From Pelotomaculum propionicicum (lineage in GTDB: Bacteria; Bacillota; Desulfotomaculia; Desulfotomaculales; Pelotomaculaceae), in contig NZ_QFFZ01000034.1 in assembly GCF_004369225.1 (NCBI RefSeq), positions 1 to 41,322 on the forward strand: DNA of 41,322 nt, written 5' to 3'. Under the pieces are notes generated by a model. It was not told the origin of the DNA, did no database searches, and was given only the letters and a program-made list of their open reading frames with translations. This document shows, in pieces, positions 8,253 through 15,892 of this stretch (its first letter is position 1; each line of letters starts with the position of its first letter). Position numbers and translations under genes: made by a program.

Positions 8253-8480
8253 TCAGCTGTTGCCGCTGTTCGCGAGGTTTTCCTCCACTTGTCTAACCAT
8301 CACCTTGACCATTTTGCCGCCGATTTTGCCGCCCACGCGGCCGCAATCCCGGGAGGACAGTCCGCCCCAGTCACCATCTTGTATTTTTGGCGTTATCCCC
8401 AGTTCGCCTGCTATCTCATACTTGAACTGATCTAGCACCTGGTCCGGTAAAAGCTTCGGTTTTTCAAAAAACTGCGCCAT
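8253..8480 (-). CDS. Alpha/beta-type small acid-soluble spore protein
   Basis: A 75-aa protein of the SASP alpha/beta family, which coats and protects DNA in dormant spores. The germination protease site is visible as YEIAGELG (cleavage expected after Glu), followed by the DWGGLSSRDCGRVGGKIGGKMVK block that is the family signature. It has its own strong AGGAGG site and a SigG-like promoter. This is direct evidence that the host makes endospores. Confidence 0.92.
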   Translation of the reverse strand: MAQFFEKPKLLPDQVLDQFKYEIAGELGITPKIQDGDWGGLSSRDCGRVGGKIGGKMVKVMVRQVEENLANSGNS

Positions 8481-8521
8481 TTTAGATCCTCCTAAAAAGA
8501 GATTTTTGTTCGCCGTTTTTT

Positions 8522-8551
8522 TATTATGCCGACAAATTTATTAGAGTAAAC
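8522..8551 (-). promoter_or_regulatory. SigG-type forespore promoter of the SASP gene
   Basis: On the minus strand a -10 element CATAATA (8522-8528) matches the SigG consensus. It lies 18 bases downstream of GTTTA (8547-8551), a four-of-five match to the SigG -35 (GHATR). The position, about 40 bases before the SASP start, is right for a leader carrying the AGGAGG site. Consensus from established SigG promoters; the assignment is inferred. Confidence 0.6.
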
Positions 8552-8596
8552 CAGTTTAATTGTTTATTTAATGCCACAAAATGCTGACGTCAAATT

Positions 8597-10144
8597 CTAA
8601 TAGCTGCCATTTTTGAATAGCTTTACGTCATTTTTATCTACACTGCCGTTCAGCAGTAAAAGAAAGAGATAAGTAATCATTCCTGCCAGTAAACACCCGG
8701 CTATATGCAAAAAACCGGCCTGAGCAGTAAGGCCGTAATAATTCTTGAATGTGTACACTGCCGCCGCCATGACTGCCGCTGCTGTCAATGGCTTCAATAC
8801 AACTTTTGCCAGCTTGATTTTAAGGCCGGTCAGGCGGTATATATCGGATATGTTCAGGCAGGCCATGATCAGGTATCCTGAGGCAATAGCCGCCGCGCAG
8901 CCCTTAATGCCCAGGTGAGGCAGGCCGGTTAAATAAAAAATTCCGGTTATTTTGCAGGCTGACGCGATAACAAGATTGCGAAAGGGGCGTGAGGCTTCGC
9001 CCATACCCTGGAGGATGCCTGTGGTTGTTTGCTGCAGGTAAAGAAAGATGCCGCCCAGAGCAAGCACCTTCAGGCTGGCGCCTGCTTCCGCGTAACCAAA
9101 GATAAAACCGCAGAGCTCGTCTGCCAGCAGCAGGAAAATTACCACGCAGGGCAACCCGGCCAGTAATGTTACCCTGATCGAGGTTTCGCAGCGCGAGCGG
9201 ACCAGACGGATGTTGTTCAAGGCCAGGGCATCGGATACCGCCGGGATCAAAGCAGTGGCGAGCGAGATGGTGACTATGCCCGGGACGAACAGAATGCTTT
9301 GGGCTATGCCCACAAACTGACCGTAGGCGGCTGTAGCGTCAGCAAGGCTGAGACCGCCGGCCTGCAGCCTCTGTGGAATAAGCACAGCGTCAATCGATAA
9401 AAAAAGGGTGGAAATAAAGCGGGTCAATGTTACAGGCACCGCCAGGCTTGAAACCCTGCCGCATATTTGTTTTAACGGCTGTGCCCTGTAAAGGCTTGTC
9501 TTTTTTGAAACACGCGGCCGGCGCCTGATAAAAATAAAAGCGATCAGTAAAAGACCTGACATTTCGCCGATAACAACGCCCAGCGAAGCTCCCACAGCAG
9601 CAAATTCAACACCTTTGGGCAGAAGCAGGCGCGCGAAAAAAAGCCCTGAAACAACTCTCAGCAGCTGCTCCAGAGATTGGGTCAAGGCACTCGGCGTCAT
9701 CTGCTGCATTCCCTGGAAAAATCCTTTTAAAGCAGAACCAAGAGCCACTATCAGCACGCCTGGGATGAGGCTCAGAAAAATATAGTATACTTTGGGATTC
9801 GGGAACACATATTTTAGCAAAGCTGGGGTAATCAAAAAACAAAGGACACTTACCAGGGAACTGCTGATCACCAAACCTGCTAAGCAGGCCTTAAAAATAC
9901 GGTAGGCGCCGCGCATGTTGCTGAGAGCGGCTTCTTCCGCCACCAGCTTGGATATGGCTACAGGAACGCCCGCTGTTGCCAGGACTAAGGCCAGGACGTA
10001 TACAGGGTAGACCATGGCGAAGAGGCCAATCCCCTCCGGGTGGATCAGCCTGATCATAATAATCTGATAGACGAAACCCAGAACCCTGTTGAATAGTCCG
10101 GATAGTAAAAGGACCAGGGCACCGTATACAAAGGACTGCTTAAT
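8597..10144 (-). CDS. spoVB: SpoVB/MurJ-type polysaccharide flippase, apparent ATT start
   Basis: An MVF/MATE-like membrane transporter (about 12-14 helices) of the stage V sporulation protein B / PST type, thought to flip lipid-linked cell-wall or spore-cortex precursors. Conserved pieces include GLFAMVYPV, GVPVAISKLVAEE and KGFFQGMQQMTPSALTQSLEQ. The first ATG (10057) would delete the conserved N-terminal helix. The frame continues upstream with KQSFVYGALVLLLSGLFNR, matching the MAKQ-type start of known SpoVB proteins. The only possible start before the upstream stop is ATT at 10144, ten bases after AGGAAAGG. With it the protein has 515 residues. Confidence 0.85.
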   Translation of the reverse strand: MKQSFVYGALVLLLSGLFNRVLGFVYQIIMIRLIHPEGIGLFAMVYPVYVLALVLATAGVPVAISKLVAEEAALSNMRGAYRIFKACLAGLVISSSLVSVLCFLITPALLKYVFPNPKVYYIFLSLIPGVLIVALGSALKGFFQGMQQMTPSALTQSLEQLLRVVSGLFFARLLLPKGVEFAAVGASLGVVIGEMSGLLLIAFIFIRRRPRVSKKTSLYRAQPLKQICGRVSSLAVPVTLTRFISTLFLSIDAVLIPQRLQAGGLSLADATAAYGQFVGIAQSILFVPGIVTISLATALIPAVSDALALNNIRLVRSRCETSIRVTLLAGLPCVVIFLLLADELCGFIFGYAEAGASLKVLALGGIFLYLQQTTTGILQGMGEASRPFRNLVIASACKITGIFYLTGLPHLGIKGCAAAIASGYLIMACLNISDIYRLTGLKIKLAKVVLKPLTAAAVMAAAVYTFKNYYGLTAQAGFLHIAGCLLAGMITYLFLLLLNGSVDKNDVKLFKNGSY

Positions 10145-10460
10145 AGCGCATCTGCCTTTCCTGCTGGAATATTTTAGATATCCTAAATTTACCTATGTGT
10201 ATGAAGCAGCTTTAAGAACGATTTTTTTTGAAAAAATATCTCATATTTTTTTTATAACAAGGAATTTAGAGACGCTCTGTAGAAATACTGTTTTGAAAAG
10301 GTTTGTGGTTTGTTGACTTGAGCAGTTTATTTAAATAAACCTTTGAACTCTCAGGGGTTCTTATTTTTTGTTTATAACCATAATTGTCCATTTATGGTTT
10401 TTAATAAGTATAGAAATAATTATTGTAGGGAACCATTATTTACAAAAGGAGGCAAGTATT
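10145..10460 (+). promoter_or_regulatory. Divergent intergenic region with 16-bp palindrome before the EF-G gene
   Basis: This 316-base AT-rich stretch separates the divergent spoVB and EF-G genes. It contains TTGACT (10313-10318), a -35-like hexamer, followed at once by a perfect 16-bp palindrome GTTTATTTAAATAAAC (10325-10340) that could be an operator or part of the core promoter. No clear -10 at the right distance was found. An AAAGGAGG site (10446-10453) serves the EF-G start. No gene is supported here. Confidence 0.35.
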
Positions 10461-12476
10461 TTGAAGAACTATCAGACAGCACAAATACGCAACCTAGGGG
10501 TGGTAGCGCACGGCGGGTCCGGTAAGACCTCCCTGGTTGAGGCAATGCTCTTTAATACCGGAATACTTTCACGACTGGGCAGAGTGGAGGACGGTACCAC
10601 AACCTCGGATTACCATCCTGAGGAAATAGCAAGACAGATTACAGTTCATACCAGCCTTGTTCCGTGTGAGTGGAACGGTGTGAAAATCAACCTGCTGGAT
10701 ACACCCGGGTTTTCAGACTTTATAGGAGAAGTTAAGGGAGCCTTAAGGGTTGCCGACTCTTCCATGTTTGTGGTTTCCGCGGTGGACGGGGTTGAAGTGC
10801 AGCACGAGGTTATTTGGGATATAGCGGATGAATATGACCTGCCCAGGATCGTTTTTATCAATAAAATGGACCGTGAAAATGCCAACTTTGAAAGAGTGCT
10901 GGATGACCTTAAATCTAAGTTCAAGGCTAATTTTGTGCCGGTCCAGATCCCGATCGGCTCTTTCAACACCTTTAGCGGTGTGGTTGATATTATCAACAAC
11001 AAGGCGTATACCGGTGTTGGAAAAGGAGAAGAAACAGCTGTTCCCGCCGAACTTGAGGACGAAATCGCCCAGTATCGTGAGCAGCTGCTGGAAGCTGCCG
11101 CCGAAGGTGACGATGATTTGACCATGAAGTACCTTGAAGGTGAAGAGCTTACCCCGGAAGAGATCAAAGACGGTCTTCGCAAAAGTATCGAACTGCGTAA
11201 GGTAGTACCGGTGCTGGCGGGATCGGCGACTAAAAACATAGGCGTCGCAAAGCTGAATGACTTTGTGACCGACTACCTGCCTGCTCCCAAAGAAGGAGAT
11301 GGGCCGATGGCTGCCCTGGTGTTTAAGACCATTGCCGACCCTTATGTGGGCAAGATGAACTTCCTAAGAGTTTACAGCGGCACTTTTAAGAGTGATTCCA
11401 CAGTCCTGAACAGCAAAAAGGGCAAGACTGAAAGAATCGGCAACGTGCTCTTTGTGCGCGGCAAAAACACCGTCACCACCGAGGCGGTCCACTCAGGAGA
11501 CCTTGCTGTGGTGGTTAAGCTGCAGGATACCGGTACGGGCGATACCCTGTGTGAAAAGGATAAGCCGGTGACTCTGGAAGGGATCGAATTCCCCGTGCCA
11601 ACCCTGACGGTTGCCATTAATCCCAAGAGCAAAAACGACGAAGATAAGCTGGGAGACGCCATCTCCAAGCTGCTCGAAGAAGACCCGACCATGCATGTTG
11701 AAAAGAATACTGAAACCAAGCAGACACTGCTTACAGGTATGGGTGAACTCCACATTAACACCATGGTCGAAAAGCTGAAGCGTAAATATGGTGTGGACGT
11801 GGTAATGACCGATCCCAAGGTGCCGTACAGGGAAACGATCAGGGCGAAAGTAGAAGTGGAAGGCAAACACAAAAAACAATCCGGCGGCAGGGGGCAGTAC
11901 GGCCATGTCTGGATCCGTTTTGAGCCTTGCCCCGAGGAAGACTTTGTTTTTGAAGAAGATATATTCGGCGGTTCGGTTCCCAAACAGTATTTCCCGGCCG
12001 TTGAGAAAGGACTCCGTGAAGCCCTGACAGACGGTGTTCTGGCGGGTTACCCGACTACAGGCATAAAGGCAACCCTTTACGACGGTTCTTACCACAACGT
12101 GGACTCCTCGGAACTGGCCTTTAAAATCGCGGCCTCTCTGGCCTTTAAAAAAGGCGCGCTGCAGGCTAAACCGGTTCTTTTAGAGCCTATCATGAATGTG
12201 GAAGTGGTTGTGCCGGAAAACTTTATGGGGGATATCATCAGCGACTTTAATACCAAGCGCGGGCGCGTGCTCGGCACTGAGTCGGCGGGCAGGCTTACCA
12301 AAATCAAGGCGAACGTGCCCCTTTCGGAAATGTACCGCTACGCTATCGACCTCAAATCCATGACTCAGGGGCGGGGGGCTTTTACCATGGAGTTTTACAG
12401 CTATGAAGAAGTGCCTGGCCGCCAGTCCGAAGAGATAATTAAAAAAGCCAAGGCTGAAGCGGAAGCGGAAAAATAA
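10461..12476 (+). CDS. fusA: Elongation factor G paralogue (translational GTPase)
   Basis: A 671-aa EF-G-type GTPase. The start is TTG 10461 with AAAGGAGG upstream; upstream residues in frame have no similarity. The GTP-binding motifs are AHGGSGKTS (G1), DTPGFSDF (G3) and NKMD (G4), followed by domains II-V ending in EEVPG. G1 departs from the AHIDAGKTT of housekeeping EF-G and matches the EF-G-like second paralogue found in many bacteria. It is not next to rpsL/rpsG/tuf, which also fits a paralogue. Its role may be translocation, recycling or a stress function; sequence alone cannot say. Confidence 0.88.
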   Translation: MKNYQTAQIRNLGVVAHGGSGKTSLVEAMLFNTGILSRLGRVEDGTTTSDYHPEEIARQITVHTSLVPCEWNGVKINLLDTPGFSDFIGEVKGALRVADSSMFVVSAVDGVEVQHEVIWDIADEYDLPRIVFINKMDRENANFERVLDDLKSKFKANFVPVQIPIGSFNTFSGVVDIINNKAYTGVGKGEETAVPAELEDEIAQYREQLLEAAAEGDDDLTMKYLEGEELTPEEIKDGLRKSIELRKVVPVLAGSATKNIGVAKLNDFVTDYLPAPKEGDGPMAALVFKTIADPYVGKMNFLRVYSGTFKSDSTVLNSKKGKTERIGNVLFVRGKNTVTTEAVHSGDLAVVVKLQDTGTGDTLCEKDKPVTLEGIEFPVPTLTVAINPKSKNDEDKLGDAISKLLEEDPTMHVEKNTETKQTLLTGMGELHINTMVEKLKRKYGVDVVMTDPKVPYRETIRAKVEVEGKHKKQSGGRGQYGHVWIRFEPCPEEDFVFEEDIFGGSVPKQYFPAVEKGLREALTDGVLAGYPTTGIKATLYDGSYHNVDSSELAFKIAASLAFKKGALQAKPVLLEPIMNVEVVVPENFMGDIISDFNTKRGRVLGTESAGRLTKIKANVPLSEMYRYAIDLKSMTQGRGAFTMEFYSYEEVPGRQSEEIIKKAKAEAEAEK

Positions 12477-12504
12477 AAAAAGCGGGGAAGGCCCCGCTTT
12501 TTTA
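12474..12504 (+). terminator. Rho-independent terminator after EF-G
   Basis: AGCGGGG (12481-12487) pairs with CCCCGCT (12492-12498) around a 4-nt loop. The stem is extended by flanking A and T runs and followed by a T run. It starts directly at the EF-G stop. Confidence 0.9.
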
Positions 12505-12643
12505 TCATATGCGCCGCATTCCCCGTATAGCTTTAATATTGTCAAACTTGAAGTAAGGGTGGTGATATAATTTTGAGGGAAATAATTAAAGAACTTCGTT
12601 TGAACTAGTTAGAGTAGTAAGTTCAATAAAAGGGGGGAAAACA

Positions 12644-12835
12644 ATGGATATAAGTTATTTTTTAGAGAATGAAAGCAAGGGCGCCACCTATATTGGCAGG
12701 GCGATTAATGACTTACAGATCAGTGTTTCTGAAGAAACGACCATTTTAGAACTCTATAGTATGTTGAACGGTATTTATGCCAGGGCTATTGATATTATGC
12801 TGGAAGAAATGGAGTCAGGCTCAAAAATCATATAA
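12644..12835 (+). CDS. Hypothetical protein, 63 aa
   Basis: A 63-aa acidic, mostly helical protein (MDISYFLENESKGATYIGRA, then a helix LELYSMLNGIYARAIDIMLEEME). It has a clear AGGGGGG ribosome-binding site eight bases before ATG. No family recognised, and no cysteines or membrane segment. It stands between the EF-G terminator and two other small unknown genes. Confidence 0.6.
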   Translation: MDISYFLENESKGATYIGRAINDLQISVSEETTILELYSMLNGIYARAIDIMLEEMESGSKII

Positions 12836-13005
12836 TTATGGCAAAACGCAACCATGTCTTATTATTTATGTTGAGAAGCTGATTGATTTAAACTTATACT
12901 TAACTTAAAACGTGTTTATTCGCGTAATATGTCGAAATATTTTTCAAGGATTATCTCTTTCAATGTTGAATTGTTGTGACAATATAAACATTGAAGGTGA
13001 TTATC

Positions 13006-13155
13006 ATGTCGGTCAAAAGGATCGAAAATGTAGTAATCAATAATATGAGTTATAAGTTTTGGGTTTGGGAAAGTAAAAATAAGTGGTACGGAGAATGTTT
13101 AACACCGGGTGCCAAGTTTTTTTGTTATGATGATACCGAAGACGGCTTGCTGTAA
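13006..13155 (+). CDS. Hypothetical protein, 49 aa, possibly frameshifted
   Basis: ATG 13006 with GAAGGTGA upstream opens a 49-aa frame (MSVKRIENVVINNMSYKFWV, then WYGECLTPGAKFFCYDD). It stops at TAA 13153. In the next frame, directly past that point, runs a well-formed basic tail AVKDKDFDPKRRKQKLAALA ending at 13211. One missing base near 13147 would give a single protein of about 69 residues. I cannot tell a true frameshift from a sequencing error or chance. No known family. Confidence 0.45.
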   Translation: MSVKRIENVVINNMSYKFWVWESKNKWYGECLTPGAKFFCYDDTEDGLL

Positions 13156-13255
13156 AAGATAAAGATTTTGATCCAAAAAGGCGGAAACAAAAGTTAGCTG
13201 CATTAGCATAATTTTTTAAAACAAGTTATAAGCTAACTGGTTGGGGGTATAACAA

Positions 13256-13585
13256 ATGGATGAAGAACTGTTCAGACATCTTGTTTTTCTGGAGAAAGAC
13301 AGCGGCATTGATATGGAGGAATTCATCAAGCTTGGTTATTTTATAAGGTGCAATGACACTGTTTACCGGACTGAAAAGTTAGAAGAGGAGCTCAAAGAAT
13401 TTATCGAAGTTAAAAAAGAATCGCTATTCGCAGCCATCAAGGAACTTGGCAGTGCCAAAGATATTAATAAAGTTATGGAACTAGCAGGTATCCAACAGTT
13501 TATCACCTTCAGTATTCTAGCGGATGAACTGGTCCGGGAAGGCAGGATTGTCAAGGATAAGGAAAATATCTGCCTCCTTAAATAA
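13256..13585 (+). CDS. Hypothetical protein, 109 aa, helical
   Basis: A 109-aa charged, nearly all-helical protein with a GGGGG-containing ribosome-binding site before ATG 13256. The last 40 residues (INKVMELAGIQQFITFSILADELVREGRIVKDKENI) have the look of a winged-helix-type segment with a turn. That is a weak impression. No family recognised. It is followed by its own strong terminator, so it ends a transcript. Confidence 0.65.
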   Translation: MDEELFRHLVFLEKDSGIDMEEFIKLGYFIRCNDTVYRTEKLEEELKEFIEVKKESLFAAIKELGSAKDINKVMELAGIQQFITFSILADELVREGRIVKDKENICLLK

Positions 13586-13599
13586 ATATAAAATAGAAG

Positions 13600-13629
13600 G
13601 GAACTGCAAGCTGCAGTTCCTAATTTTTT
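13600..13629 (+). terminator. Rho-independent terminator
   Basis: GGAACTGCA (13600-13608) pairs perfectly with TGCAGTTCC (13612-13620) around a 3-nt loop, followed by TAATTTTTT. It ends the small-gene transcript just before the convergent tRNA gene. Confidence 0.85.
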
Positions 13630-13703
13630 GGCAGGGGAGACAGGACTCGAACCTGCAGCACCTGGTTTTGGAGACCAGTGCTCTACCATTGAGCTACTCC
13701 CCT
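13629..13703 (-). tRNA. tRNA-Trp (anticodon CCA)
   Basis: Read on the minus strand, the acceptor stem AGGGGAG/CTCCCCT, D arm GCTC...GAGC, anticodon stem CTGGT/ACCAG with loop CTCCAAA (anticodon CCA), five-base variable loop and T arm with TTCGAGT are all present. The discriminator is G and the 3' CCA is encoded. The mature tRNA is 75 nt including CCA. Confidence 0.96.
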
Positions 13704-13849
13704 AAATATGTTGGCTTTTTGCCTGTTTTTTATTATAAAAAATAAACTGCTTTACGTCAAGGGAAAACACTGCCACCGAAGGATTTACACCTGACAAAAA
13801 GAATATAATATTATCGTCCTGAAAAATGATTGCAGCGGAGGTGAAAACT

Positions 13850-14791
13850 TTGGCGCCTAAAATTGGAGTCCTGATGGGCGGTACATCATCCGAACGGGAT
13901 GTGTCACTTCGGACAGGCGACGCCGTCTACAAAGCGCTGGTAACTAAAGGTTATACCGCGGTGAAAATAGATGTTGGACCTGACCTGGTTGAAAGAATAA
14001 AGGAAGCGGGAATAGATCTGGCTTTTCTGGCGCTGCACGGCAAATACGGTGAAGATGGCTGCATCCAGGGCCTGCTGGAAGTACTTGGTTTGCCCTATAC
14101 AGGGTCAGGGGTGCTGGCCAGCGCTCTCGCTATGAATAAAATTGCAACCAAGAAAATTATCCTCTTTGAAGGCCTGCCCACCCCTTTGTTTAAAACAATC
14201 AAACGCAGGGAGGCCCGGGAGGCGGGGCTGGAGCTAATGGCGGATCGAATATACCAGGAGATGGGATTGCCTCTGGTGGTTAAAGCTCCCACCCAGGGTT
14301 CCACCATAGGCATATCCTTTGTCCAACGCAGGGAGGCCCTTGCAGGCGCTTTAGAACTGGCTTTTAAATACGACCCGGAGGCTTTGGTGGAACAATTCAT
14401 TGAGGGAATAGAAATTACGGCTGCGGTTTTAGGCAACGATAACCCCGTGGCCCTGCCCCTGATTGAGATAGTTACCGCCACAGGCGTTTACGATTACGAA
14501 ACCAAATACACTGCCGGCCTGAGCGATCATATTATCCCGCCCCGTATTCCGGAAGAGCGGCAGGACTTTATTAAGGACCTGGCTGTCCGCACTTACAAGG
14601 CTCTCGGGTGCCGGGGGCTGGCCAGAGTTGATTTTATAATGGACCGCGGCGGGTCGCCCTATATTCTTGAAGTGAATACCATTCCAGGCATGACCGCGAC
14701 CAGTCTTTTCCCTGACGCGGCAAAGGCTGCCGGCATTGAGTTCCCGGACCTGATAGAGAAGCTTCTTAATCTGTCTATGGAGAAAGATTGA
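13850..14791 (+). CDS. ddl: D-alanine--D-alanine ligase
   Basis: A 313-aa ATP-grasp ligase making the D-Ala-D-Ala dipeptide for peptidoglycan. Visible: IGVLMGGTSSERDVSLRTG, FLALHGKYGEDGCIQGLLE, PYTGSGVLASALAMNK, VVKAPTQGSTIGI and the C-terminal ILEVNTIPGMT with metal-binding residues. I chose TTG 13850 because GGAGGTG sits five bases upstream; an ATG at 13826 would add eight residues and overlap that site. Eight bases before deoC, so probably cotranscribed. Confidence 0.94.
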   Translation: MAPKIGVLMGGTSSERDVSLRTGDAVYKALVTKGYTAVKIDVGPDLVERIKEAGIDLAFLALHGKYGEDGCIQGLLEVLGLPYTGSGVLASALAMNKIATKKIILFEGLPTPLFKTIKRREAREAGLELMADRIYQEMGLPLVVKAPTQGSTIGISFVQRREALAGALELAFKYDPEALVEQFIEGIEITAAVLGNDNPVALPLIEIVTATGVYDYETKYTAGLSDHIIPPRIPEERQDFIKDLAVRTYKALGCRGLARVDFIMDRGGSPYILEVNTIPGMTATSLFPDAAKAAGIEFPDLIEKLLNLSMEKD

Positions 14792-14798
14792 TTAAAAT

Positions 14799-15491
14799 AT
14801 GAACATCATTATTACTAAAGCGGAACTGGCCGGGCGTATCGACCATACTCTTTTAAAACCAGAGTCCACTCACCTTGATATTGCTGAATTATGCCGGCAG
14901 GCCCGGGAAAACAACTTCAAGACTGTTTGCGTGAACCCTTGTTTTGTTAGCGCCGCTGCGGCTCAACTGGCCGGTTCGCAGGTTGGGGTAGGCACTGTAA
15001 TAGGGTTTCCTTTGGGAGCCAACGACCCGTCCATAAAAGCGGCAGAGGCAATCACAGCGGTGCGGGCAGGGGCTACTGAACTAGACGTAGTAATTAATAT
15101 CGGATTTCTCAAAGGAGGCCAATTATCAGAGGCATATTCAGACTTGACGGGGGTGATCCGGGCGGCCAGGCAGGAGGAGTCCGGCATAGTTGTTAAAGTA
15201 ATACTCGAAACTTGCCTTTTAAACGAAGCCGAAAAGGCAGAAGCCTGCAGGCTGGCAGTTTCGGCTGGGGCTGACTATGTTAAAACTTCAACTGGTTTTG
15301 CCAAAGGCGGGGCTACTGTCAGTGATGTGGCTTTGCTTAGAAAAACAGCAGGGCCGGGAATCGGGATTAAGGCCGCGGGCGGTATTCGCGATTTAAACAA
15401 AGCACTGCAAATGATCGAGGCTGGCGCCGACCGCATAGGGACCAGTTCCGGCCTGTCCATTATTAAAGAGCTGGCCGGATACCGGCTATAA
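14799..15491 (+). CDS. deoC: Deoxyribose-phosphate aldolase
   Basis: A 230-aa class I aldolase splitting 2-deoxyribose 5-phosphate to glyceraldehyde 3-phosphate and acetaldehyde. It shows the TIM-barrel landmarks ARIDHTLLKP-like (GRIDHTLLKPEST), ELDVVINIGFLKGG, VKVILETCLL and the Schiff-base lysine in VKTSTGFAKGGAT. Normal length. The ribosome-binding site is weak, which fits coupling to ddl. It is followed by a strong terminator. Confidence 0.95.
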   Translation: MNIIITKAELAGRIDHTLLKPESTHLDIAELCRQARENNFKTVCVNPCFVSAAAAQLAGSQVGVGTVIGFPLGANDPSIKAAEAITAVRAGATELDVVINIGFLKGGQLSEAYSDLTGVIRAARQEESGIVVKVILETCLLNEAEKAEACRLAVSAGADYVKTSTGFAKGGATVSDVALLRKTAGPGIGIKAAGGIRDLNKALQMIEAGADRIGTSSGLSIIKELAGYRL

Positions 15492-15539
15492 CCGCAGTGG
15501 CTGTATTTTAACTGATTATTATTACTAAATATTAACAAA

Positions 15540-15592
15540 AACGGGCAGACTAATCTTGCAGTATAATTCAAGATTGCTGCCCGTTATTTTTT
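15540..15592 (+). terminator. Rho-independent terminator after deoC
   Basis: AACGGGCAG (15540-15548) pairs with CTGCCCGTT (15577-15585). Inside it AATCTTG pairs with CAAGATT to extend the stem. A T-rich tract follows (15586-15593). It ends the ddl-deoC unit. Confidence 0.9.
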
Positions 15593-15674
15593 TGGCCGGG
15601 CAGGAATAAGTCCGCACGACAGCGAAATAAACAGTGCTATTATATGTCTAAAATTATAGCGGGGGGTGCTGTTT

Positions 15675-15860
15675 GTGAAAGTTCGCTGCATGCTTTGCGG
15701 AATGCCTATTGATGAAGAAGTGATGGTCAAACAGGATTTTGTTGACGAAGACGAAGACGATGATATGCCGGTAAAGAAGCCGATGTCCGTTTGTTTGAGA
15801 TGCCAGGCTAAACTCAAACACGAAGCGGACGGCGCGCAAAAGATTCCAAAGCCTATGTAG
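15675..15860 (+). CDS. Small CxxC zinc-ribbon protein, YlaI/DUF2197-like
   Basis: A 61-aa protein with two CxxC pairs (RCMLCGMP near the start and VCLRCQAK near residue 40), separated by a very acidic stretch (DEDEDDDM). The arrangement suggests a zinc ribbon and resembles YlaI/DUF2197, whose function is unknown. GTG 15675 is preferred, with GGGGGGTG six bases upstream. It sits 32 bases before the UPF0182 gene and may be cotranscribed. Confidence 0.65.
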   Translation: MKVRCMLCGMPIDEEVMVKQDFVDEDEDDDMPVKKPMSVCLRCQAKLKHEADGAQKIPKPM

Positions 15861-15892
15861 ATTAAATCATTGCCGCTTTAGGAGGTAAGATA

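Noticed and set aside
10089-10316. Rightward 75-aa ORF between spoVB and the EF-G gene
   Set aside because: It overlaps the conserved N-terminal end of spoVB on the other strand, has no ribosome-binding site and no family pattern.
10646-12095. Long minus-strand ORFs (about 200 aa) opposite the EF-G gene
   Set aside because: They lie wholly inside a conserved GTPase gene, lack ribosome-binding sites and have low-complexity serine-rich or incoherent products. They are shadows.
12573-12608. Short TTG frame encoding MREIIKELRLN after AGGGTGG
   Set aside because: It looks like the start of an XRE regulator but stops after 11 codons, and no continuation was found in other frames. Too short to call even as a pseudogene.
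13363-13745. ORFs covering the tRNA-Trp gene on both strands
   Set aside because: They run through a complete tRNA and a terminator and have no protein-like features.
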